Both the position numbers and the translations under genes were made by a program. From NCBI GenBank assembly GCA_003510825.1, contig DOKO01000277.1:1151-13229 (forward strand): a DNA stretch of 12,079 nucleotides. The letters run 5' to 3'. Position 1 is the first letter of the stretch; each line of letters begins with the position of its first letter. The DNA comes from Stenotrophomonas sp. GTDB lineage: Bacteria > Pseudomonadota > Gammaproteobacteria > Xanthomonadales > Xanthomonadaceae. The notes under the pieces were generated by a model. It did not search any database, was not told the DNA's origin, and saw only the letters and a list, made by a program, of their open reading frames with translations. Below are positions 1 through 5,321 of this stretch, piece after piece.

Positions 1-260
1 GTGCGCCCGGCGTTGTCGGTCCAGCTGCCCAGCAGTACCAGGTCGGCCTCATCGGCAGCCAGCGGGGCAGCAGAACGCAGGTCGTCGGCCTCCTGCCAGT
101 GCACCGCATGCCCAGCGGCCAGGCAGCGCGCCTGGATCAGCCGGCCCAGCTCGCGGGTATTGCCGCTCAGCGAGGCCACCACCACCAGGATGCGCAGCGC
201 CGCGCCGGGTTCAGAGGTCGTCGAAGCCGTTGTCGACGTTGGTCTTCTTGTAACTTGCAT
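1..260 (-). CDS. Flavodoxin-fold protein downstream of nrdB (3' end cut by window edge)
   Basis: Reading the minus strand from an ATG at 260-258 gives 86 codons with no stop, running off the left edge. After about 20 low-complexity residues (MQVTRRPTSTTASTTSEPGA) the flavodoxin fold begins: beta strand LRILVVVAS (22-30), FMN phosphate loop SLSGNT (30-35), an amphipathic helix, and a second strand leading to LVLLGSWTDNAG (74-85), which resembles the loop before the isoalloxazine site. The ATG lies inside nrdB in another frame, so the genes overlap by 50 bases and are probably translationally coupled. A later non-ATG start near the first strand is also possible. Third in the nrdA-nrdB operon, it is placed where E. 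coli has the ferredoxin gene yfaE and where class Ib operons carry nrdI. A role as electron donor for building or repairing the NrdB cofactor is inferred. It is short of evidence for a true NrdI because only the N-terminal half is visible. Confidence 0.8.
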   Translation of the reverse strand, partial: MQVTRRPTSTTASTTSEPGAALRILVVVASLSGNTRELGRLIQARCLAAGHAVHWQEADDLRSAAPLAADEADLVLLGSWTDNAGR

Positions 261-1251
261 TGCGCATCTCGAAGAAGTCGGTCTTGGTCTCGGTGAAATT
301 GTCGGCGTAAGCCTTGATCCACGGCATCACGTTGTCGGTGGTGTCGCTGTACAGGCGCTCGATGCCCAGCATGCCGGCCATCTTGTTGGCGCGGTATTTC
401 ACGTAGCGGGTCATTTCCTCCACGTCGATGCCGTCGATGCCATCCAGCACTTCCGACGACCACTGCGTTTCCAGCTCGATGGCATGCTCGAACGCCTGGT
501 GTACGTAGGCCGTCAGTTCATTGGTCTGCAGCGCCGGGTTCTCGCCGATGATGGCGCGGATCAGTTCGCTGATGAACTTGGTGTGGGCCAGCTCGTCGCG
601 GTTGATGAAGCTGATGATCTTGCCGGTGCCGGTCATGCGGTTCTGCCGCACCATGTTGTAGAAGTAGGCAAAGCCGGAATAGAAGTTGATGCCTTCCAGG
701 ATCGACGACTGGATCAGCGACTTCAGCAGGGTCTCGGCGGTCTTCTCACGCATGAAATCGTCATACGCCCCCATGATCGGCGCGTTGCGCTTGATGATGG
801 TCGGGTGCGTGCGCGCGATCTCGAAGATGCGGTTCTGGTTCGGCAGGTCGGTGATCGAGGCCAGCACGTAGCTGTAGCTCTCGTTGTGGATCACCTCCTG
901 CTGGCCGATGATCGCCGCGTTGGCATGCGCGGCCGGGTCGGTGATGTACTCGGCCACGTTGTAGATGAAGCGGGTCTGCGGCGAATCGAGCGTGGCCAGC
1001 AGGCCGATGATCGAGTCGTAGGCGTTCTTCTCGCGCCCGGACAGCTCGCCGTACTGGCGCGCGTCCAGCTTCATGTCCACCTCGTCGGGGATCCAGAAGT
1101 TGGTCGACAGCTCTTTGTAGGCCCGATAGAACGACGGGTACGGGATGTCGTTCCAGTTGAGGATGCCGCTGGTGCGGCCGTTGATGATGCCGGTGCTGCG
1201 GTTGGGGTGGCGCGGTTCGAGGATCTTGATGCGGTCGAGGGGGGTTGCCAT
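211..1251 (-). CDS. nrdB: Ribonucleoside-diphosphate reductase, beta subunit (class I, tyrosyl-radical type)
   Basis: This is the small (R2) subunit of aerobic class I ribonucleotide reductase; it holds the dimetal centre and radical that start reduction of ribonucleoside diphosphates in NrdA. The 346-residue product is of normal R2 length. By comparison with E. coli R2, the metal ligands are D89 (LDSPQ), E119 and H122 (QQEVIH), E186 (LEGINFY), and E220 and H223 (RDELAH). Y126 falls at the radical tyrosine position, seven residues after E119. The tail ends NGFDDL, an acidic hydrophobic peptide of the kind that docks into R1, with Y334 a candidate for the relay tyrosine of the flexible tail. 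There is no N-terminal ATP-cone. The start ATG is preceded by AGGTAAGACC, a modest ribosome site. It lies 99 bases after nrdA, with a SMAG repeat pair in the gap, and overlaps the flavodoxin gene at its 3' end. Confidence 0.96.
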   Translation of the reverse strand: MATPLDRIKILEPRHPNRSTGIINGRTSGILNWNDIPYPSFYRAYKELSTNFWIPDEVDMKLDARQYGELSGREKNAYDSIIGLLATLDSPQTRFIYNVAEYITDPAAHANAAIIGQQEVIHNESYSYVLASITDLPNQNRIFEIARTHPTIIKRNAPIMGAYDDFMREKTAETLLKSLIQSSILEGINFYSGFAYFYNMVRQNRMTGTGKIISFINRDELAHTKFISELIRAIIGENPALQTNELTAYVHQAFEHAIELETQWSSEVLDGIDGIDVEEMTRYVKYRANKMAGMLGIERLYSDTTDNVMPWIKAYADNFTETKTDFFEMRNASYKKTNVDNGFDDL

Positions 1252-1268
1252 GGTCTTACCTGCAAGGG

Positions 1269-1341
1269 GTAGCGCCGGGCCATGCCCGGCGGGATGTATG
1301 ACGGCCGCGCGTTGCGCTCGCCGGGCGTGGCCCGGCGCTAC
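1269..1341. repeat. Inverted pair of SMAG (GTAG) repeats between nrdA and nrdB
   Basis: Two short hairpin units face each other. The first (1269-1290) starts GTAG and folds gccgggc/gcccggc around CAT. The second (1320-1341) is the reverse complement type, ending CTAC. Together, bases 1268-1291 and 1319-1342 form a 24-bp inverted repeat with one mismatch (1283 against 1327) around a 27-base loop. The GTAG tetranucleotide plus short GC stem is the signature of the SMAG family known from Stenotrophomonas maltophilia. The pair is transcribed within the nrdA-nrdB message, where it would form a strong intercistronic hairpin. Confidence 0.88.
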
Positions 1342-1350
1342 CGTTGCGCG

Positions 1351-3714
1351 TCAGCTCGAGCACCACTCGCATTCGCTGATGTCGATGTCGTTGGAGCGCA
1401 CGTAGTACGTGGTCTTCAGGCCCTCGCGCCACGCGCTCAGGTGCAGCTCCAGCAGCGTGCTTGCGCGGATGGTGCTGGGCACGTACAGGTTGAAGCTGAT
1501 CGCCTGGTCGACGTGGCGCTGGCGGCGCGCGTTCTGCCGCACGCTGGCGAACTGGTCGACCTTGTAGGCGCCCTTTTCGTAGTACGGCCACGTTTCCAGC
1601 GACAGCCCCGGCGCAGCGACCGGACGGCGGAAGTCCTTCTTTTCCTCGTAGTAGAACGCGCTGTAGATCGGGTCGATCGATGCGGTAGAGCCGGCGATCT
1701 GCGCGGTGCTCATGTTCGGTGCCACCGCCAGCAGCCAGCCATTGCGCAGGCCGTGCGCAGCCACGTCGCGGGCCAGGCTGTCCCAGCCCGCGCCCTCGTA
1801 GCGACGGTCACGGAAGTAGGCGCCGGTCTGCCAGTCGCTGCCGGCGAACATCGGGTAGCTGCCCTTCTCCTTCGCCAGCTGCGCGCTGGCCTGGATGGTC
1901 AGGAAGTTGATGCGCTCGAACAGGGTGTCCGACAGCGCTTCGGCTTCGGGTGTTTCCCAGTGGATGCCCTGCTGGGCCAGCAGGTGGTGCCAGCCGAAGG
2001 TGCCCAGGCCGATGGCGCGGTACTTGCGGTTGGTGATGGTGGCCTGCGGCACCGGCAGCGCGTTGAGGTCGATCACGTTGTCGAGCATGCGCACCTGGAT
2101 CGGAATCAGGCGCTCAAGCACGTCCTTGGCCAGCAGATCGTCCGGCGCGGTGATGGCCCGTCCGAGGTTGATCGAGGACAGATTGCAGACCACGAAATCG
2201 CCGGCGCGACGGGTGGTGACGATCTGGTCACCGCTGACGATCTCCTGGATCATCCGCGTCGGGCTCATGTTCTGCAGGATCTCGGTGCACAGGTTGCTGG
2301 AATACACCATGCCCGCGTGCTTGTTCGGGTTCCTGCGGTTCACTTCATCGCGGTAGAACAGGAACGGATTGCCGGTTTCCAGCTGGCTGACCATGATCCG
2401 CTTGAACAGATCGATGGCACGCACCGTGCGGCGGCTGATGCGCTCGTCGCCCACCAGTTCGGCATAGCGGTCGCGGAAGCTGCCCGCGCCACGCGTTTCA
2501 TCGTAGAAGTCCTGCAGGTACCAGCCCTTGGCCTGCTTCACTTCGTGCGGGTCGAACAGGTACCAGTCCGCACGGCGCTCCACCGCCTCCATGAACAGGT
2601 CCGGCACGCACACCGCCGTGAACACGTCGTGCGCGCGCAGACGCTGGTCGCCGTTGTTCAGGCGCAGATCGAGGAAGGCCTCGATATCGCGGTGCCAGAT
2701 GTCCAGGTACACCGCCACCGCACCCTTGCGCTGGCCGAGCTGGTCGACCGACACGGCGGTGTTGTTGAGCTGCTTGATCCACGGCACCACGCCGCCGGAC
2801 GAATTTGGCACGCCGCGGATCGGCGCGCCGCTGCTGCGCACATAGCCCAGGTAGGCACCGACGCCACCACCGTGCTTGGACACGCGGGCGATGTCGGTGT
2901 TGGAGTCGTAGATGCCCTGCAGGCTGTCATCCACCGTGTCGATGAAGCAGCTGGACAGCTGCCCGCCGACCTTGCCCGCATTGGCCAGGGTGGGCGTGGC
3001 TACCGTCATGTACAGGTTGGACAGCGCCCAGTAGGCCTCGCCGACCAGCTGCATGCGGCGTTCCCTCGGCTTTTCGTCCTGCATCAGGTACAGGGCGATG
3101 GTCAGCCAGCGCTCCTGCGGCAGCTCGTACACCTCGCGGCTGCCATCGGTGGCGAGGTAGCGCGTGGCCAGCAGGTAAAGACCGTTGTAGGCGAACAGGC
3201 GGTCGCGTTCGGGATCGATCATCTGCCCGGCCTGCTGCAGTTCGTCCTTCGAATAGCAGCGCAGGATGTCGTTGCTGTACACGCCGCGGTCGGCCAGGCT
3301 TTCCTGCAGGCCCACGTAGGAACCGTACTTCAGGCTGACGTCGTAGAAGCGGTTGCGGCTGGCACGCTTGTACAGCCGACGCAGGTACAGCCGCGCGGCG
3401 AACTGCTCCCACTCCGGCGCCACCAGATCCACGCGCGATTCGGCCTCGCGGATCAGCAGATCGACCAGGTCATCGGCGCTGATGCTGGGCTTGCGCTCGA
3501 CCATCGCCTGCACCACGCGGCGGTAGTCGCTTACGTCCAGCTGCGGGAACTCGGCATGCACGCCGTCGATGCTGCGCTGCAGGCGCTCGGCCTCGAACGG
3601 CAGGCGGCGATTGCCTGCTTCCTTGGTGATCCAGGTGGGCACACGTTCGCCACCGGCGCGCATGGCGTCGCCGGCGCCGGCCAGATCGGCCGCGCGGTAG
3701 GTACTGTCGGTCAT
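1351..3714 (-). CDS. nrdA: Ribonucleoside-diphosphate reductase, alpha (catalytic) subunit
   Basis: This is the large (R1) subunit of class I ribonucleotide reductase, which converts ribonucleoside diphosphates to deoxy forms for DNA synthesis. With the ATG at 3714 it has 787 residues. Residues about 28-120 align with the ATP-cone of E. coli NrdA (ITKEAG where E. coli has VTKRDG), followed by the barrel. Catalytic residues visible are C256 (QLSSCF) and C510 (VVCNLS) as the redox pair, N474, C476 and E478 in SSNLCTE (C476 the thiyl radical site), Y770-Y771 (KTTYYV) for radical transfer, and C782 and C785 in the tail ECEWC that receives electrons from thioredoxin or glutaredoxin. APNMSTAQIAGSTASIDP (665-682) is the phosphate loop. 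The frame stays open upstream to an ATG at 3810. The start at 3714 is preferred because GGAGACGCAGGACA precedes it and the added N-terminus is arginine-rich and unlike the family. First gene of the nrd operon. Confidence 0.96.
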   Translation of the reverse strand: MTDSTYRAADLAGAGDAMRAGGERVPTWITKEAGNRRLPFEAERLQRSIDGVHAEFPQLDVSDYRRVVQAMVERKPSISADDLVDLLIREAESRVDLVAPEWEQFAARLYLRRLYKRASRNRFYDVSLKYGSYVGLQESLADRGVYSNDILRCYSKDELQQAGQMIDPERDRLFAYNGLYLLATRYLATDGSREVYELPQERWLTIALYLMQDEKPRERRMQLVGEAYWALSNLYMTVATPTLANAGKVGGQLSSCFIDTVDDSLQGIYDSNTDIARVSKHGGGVGAYLGYVRSSGAPIRGVPNSSGGVVPWIKQLNNTAVSVDQLGQRKGAVAVYLDIWHRDIEAFLDLRLNNGDQRLRAHDVFTAVCVPDLFMEAVERRADWYLFDPHEVKQAKGWYLQDFYDETRGAGSFRDRYAELVGDERISRRTVRAIDLFKRIMVSQLETGNPFLFYRDEVNRRNPNKHAGMVYSSNLCTEILQNMSPTRMIQEIVSGDQIVTTRRAGDFVVCNLSSINLGRAITAPDDLLAKDVLERLIPIQVRMLDNVIDLNALPVPQATITNRKYRAIGLGTFGWHHLLAQQGIHWETPEAEALSDTLFERINFLTIQASAQLAKEKGSYPMFAGSDWQTGAYFRDRRYEGAGWDSLARDVAAHGLRNGWLLAVAPNMSTAQIAGSTASIDPIYSAFYYEEKKDFRRPVAAPGLSLETWPYYEKGAYKVDQFASVRQNARRQRHVDQAISFNLYVPSTIRASTLLELHLSAWREGLKTTYYVRSNDIDISECEWCSS

Positions 3715-3983
3715 TGTCCTGCGTCTCCAGGCACGCACGCCTCGAAGCGTCGATGCCATGGCGGCCCTGCGCGCGATACCGGCGCCCAGGGCAATCGGTT
3801 GGTGTGCCATTGCGCGGGAACGTCAGACCGTCGGCGATGAGCCTGCGCCTGCGGCCGGTATCCGGGCCGTGGGGGCGATCTGCGTCCGCACGATGGCGGC
3901 CGCGTCGACACGGCAAGCCTTCAGGGGCGGGCCGCGGGACGTTTGCTGCATGTCCGGCGGCGGCGGCTGACCGGGAGTGACAG

Positions 3984-3999
3984 CCACAACATAGTGGGG
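3984..3999 (-). promoter_or_regulatory. NrdR-box-like site overlapping the nrdA -10 element
   Basis: The minus strand reads CCCCACTATGTTGTGG, matching 11 of 16 positions of the published NrdR-box pattern ACACWATATWTWGTGT, including the CTATG/TTGTG core halves. It covers the -10 hexamer, so a bound NrdR repressor would block RNA polymerase. It lies 32 bp from a second such site. Confidence 0.68.
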
Positions 4000-4016
4000 A
4001 CATTGAAGATCGTCAA
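3988..4016 (-). promoter_or_regulatory. Sigma70-type promoter of the nrdA-nrdB-flavodoxin operon
   Basis: On the minus strand, TTGACG (4016-4011) is followed by exactly 17 bases and TATGTT (3993-3988). This is five of six matches at -35 and four of six at -10 with ideal spacing, in the right place and direction for nrdA. Transcription would begin near 3981, leaving a leader of about 265 bases before the chosen ATG. Confidence 0.72.
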
Positions 4017-4031
4017 CACAAGATGCGGTGA
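4016..4031 (-). promoter_or_regulatory. Upstream NrdR-box-like site of the nrdA promoter
   Basis: The minus strand reads TCACCGCATCTTGTGT, matching 11 of 16 positions of ACACWATATWTWGTGT, with the TTGTGT half complete. Its last base is the first base of the -35 element. The start-to-start distance to the site at 3984-3999 is 32 bp, about three helical turns, as in known NrdR-box pairs. Confidence 0.66.
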
Positions 4032-4088
4032 TGAACACATTCCGCGACGATCCGTCGCAGGATGCCGTGTTGCACCACCAGCACCTTG

Positions 4089-4117
4089 TCGACCGCGCGC
4101 CCATCCCCAGATGTAAC
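4089..4117 (+). promoter_or_regulatory. Weak promoter candidate for the MDR reductase gene
   Basis: TCGACC (4089-4094), 17 bases, then TGTAAC (4112-4117) gives four of six matches at each element. Predicted transcription start near 4124 would leave a very short leader and place the palindrome at 4132-4147 just downstream. The call rests on spacing and position only. Confidence 0.3.
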
Positions 4118-4131
4118 GAACATTCCTACTT

Positions 4132-4147
4132 CATGGATGCATCCATG
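4132..4147. repeat. Perfect 16-bp palindrome at the start of the MDR reductase gene
   Basis: CATGGATGCATCCATG is identical to its reverse complement. It contains both candidate start codons of the reductase gene (4133 and 4145) and lies just after the predicted transcription start. It could be an operator for a dimeric repressor or an mRNA hairpin hiding the start. No regulator gene lies next to it in this window. Confidence 0.6.
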
Positions 4148-5122
4148 CGCGCCGCCCTCTATTCCGCCTTCGGCGATCCCGCCACCGTCCTTGCCATCGC
4201 CGATGTCGCCCTTCCCGAACCCGGCCCCGGCGAAGTGCGCATCCGCACCACGCTCGCCTCGATCCACAACCACGACCTGCTGACCGTGCGCGGCCTGTAT
4301 GGCTACAAGCCGACCCTGCCCGCCGTCGGTGGCAGCGAAGCCCTGGGCGTGGTCGATGCGCTGGGTGAAGGTGTCGAAGGCCTGCAGGTCGGCCAGCGCG
4401 TGGCCGCCGCATCGGTGCACGCCACCTGGGCCGAGGCGTTCATCGCGCCGGCACGGATGGTCATCCCGATGCCGGACGCCATCGCCGACGAAACCGCGGC
4501 ACAGCTGATCGCGATGCCGCTGAGCGCGCTGATGCTGCTGGAGTTCCTGAAGGTGGAAGCCGGCCAGTGGATCGTGCAGAACACCGCCAACGGTGCTGTC
4601 GGCAAATCGCTGGCGATGCTGGCCCGCGCACGCGGCGTCAACGTGGCCAACCTGGTGCGCAATGCCAAGGCCGTGGCGCAGCTTCAGGCGCTGGGCATCG
4701 ATCATGTGTTCGACACCTCGCAGGACGGCTGGAAAGACCGCGTGCGTGCAGCCACGGGTGAGGCGCAGGCAGCAGCAGCCGTCGATTCCATCGGCGGCGA
4801 AGCCAGCGCCGACCTGGTCGACCTGCTCGGCCTGCACGGCACGCTGGTGTCGTTCGGCGTGATGAGTGGCGAGGCGATGCGCATCCCGGCCAGCGGCCTG
4901 ATCTACAAGGAAGCCACGGTGAGGGGCTTCTGGGGCAGCAAGGTCAGCCAGGCGATGGCGGTGGAAGACAAGCGCCGCCTGGTCGGCGAACTGCTGCAGC
5001 GCGCGGCCAGCGGCGAACTGACCCTGCCGGTGGACGGCATCTTCGCGCTGGACGACATCAAGGCCGCCGCGACCGCCAGCGCGCAGTCGGGGCGTGGCGG
5101 CAAGGTGCTGCTGCGAGTCTGA
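4145..5122 (+). CDS. Zinc-independent NAD(P)H-dependent reductase, MDR superfamily (quinone/enoyl reductase type)
   Basis: The 325-residue product has the medium-chain dehydrogenase/reductase layout. The N-terminal GroES-like domain begins MRAALYSAFGDPATVLAIADVALPE in typical form and includes VGGSEALG (61-68). A nucleotide-binding domain has NTANGAVGKSLAMLARARG (146-164), followed by a strand ending in R172, which suggests but does not prove NADPH preference. The cysteine cluster for structural zinc and the catalytic zinc ligands are absent, which puts it with quinone oxidoreductases and MECR-like 2-enoyl thioester reductases; NTANGAVG is like the latter. The natural substrate cannot be told. 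ATG 4145 is chosen because the family motif starts there; ATG 4133 adds only four residues (MDAS). An in-frame start at 4028 lies inside the nrdA control region and is unlikely. The gene is divergent from nrdA and seems to be a single-gene unit, since hairpins and a SMAG repeat follow. Confidence 0.88.
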   Translation: MRAALYSAFGDPATVLAIADVALPEPGPGEVRIRTTLASIHNHDLLTVRGLYGYKPTLPAVGGSEALGVVDALGEGVEGLQVGQRVAAASVHATWAEAFIAPARMVIPMPDAIADETAAQLIAMPLSALMLLEFLKVEAGQWIVQNTANGAVGKSLAMLARARGVNVANLVRNAKAVAQLQALGIDHVFDTSQDGWKDRVRAATGEAQAAAAVDSIGGEASADLVDLLGLHGTLVSFGVMSGEAMRIPASGLIYKEATVRGFWGSKVSQAMAVEDKRRLVGELLQRAASGELTLPVDGIFALDDIKAAATASAQSGRGGKVLLRV

Positions 5123-5133
5123 CCGCCAGAGGG

Positions 5134-5157
5134 TGGAGCCGAGCGCGGGCTCGGCTC
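5134..5157 (+). terminator. GC-rich hairpin after the reductase gene (terminator or decayed GTAG repeat)
   Basis: Stem gagccgag (5136-5143) pairs perfectly with ctcggctc (5150-5157) around CGCGGG, starting 13 bases after the stop codon. There is no T-run after it. The preceding GTGG differs by one base from the GTAG of SMAG units, so this may be a decayed repeat that also serves as a terminator. Confidence 0.5.
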
Positions 5158-5178
5158 TGCAGCATCGCCAGAGAAACG

Positions 5179-5200
5179 GTAGCGCCGGGCCATGCCCGGC
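5179..5200 (+). repeat. Single SMAG (GTAG) repeat unit
   Basis: The unit starts GTAG and folds gccgggc/gcccggc around CAT. It is the same 22-base sequence as the unit at 1269-1290, placed between the reductase gene and the TonB-dependent receptor gene. Confidence 0.85.
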
Positions 5201-5215
5201 GGTGTGGTCACCGAG

Positions 5216-5234
5216 CGGGTTCGTTAAGAACCCG
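5216..5234. repeat. Inverted repeat upstream of the TonB-dependent receptor gene
   Basis: CGGGTTC-GTTAA-GAACCCG is a 7-bp inverted repeat about 90 bases before the receptor start. It could be an operator or a small hairpin. It is followed by the A+T-richer stretch GATACATAACTG (5236-5247), where a promoter -10 might lie. No known regulator site was recognised. Confidence 0.45.
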
Positions 5235-5321
5235 TGATACATAACTGAATGCGTATTCGTCATTGGTCCTGCCCGCAGCCTCCATGCGGTACTGGGGACT
5301 CTTACAGCCACTGGCGTTTCC

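Larger units (their letters stand above)
3715..4144. other. Divergent intergenic region between nrdA and the MDR reductase gene
   Basis: These 430 bases contain no convincing gene. On the minus strand they hold the nrdA promoter, two NrdR-box-like sites and an untranslated leader of roughly 265 bases (about 3715-3980). A 42-codon minus-strand frame starting near 3952 has no better support than chance in DNA this rich in G+C. On the plus strand, bases 4030-4132 lead to the reductase gene and contain a weak promoter candidate. Confidence 0.6.

Noticed and set aside
1..1272. Open frame of 423 codons on the plus strand opposite nrdB
   Set aside because: It mirrors nrdB codon by codon and has no family motif; an antisense artefact of high G+C.
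1282..3840. Long open frame of about 850 codons on the plus strand opposite nrdA
   Set aside because: It is antisense to a fully motif-supported nrdA. The product is rich in His, Val, Gln and Arg with no domain pattern, as expected from the opposite strand of G+C-rich coding DNA.
3823..3952. Possible 42-codon leader peptide within the nrdA leader
   Set aside because: Only a weak GGAC precedes its ATG and the composition is what random G+C-rich DNA gives; no stalling motif is seen.
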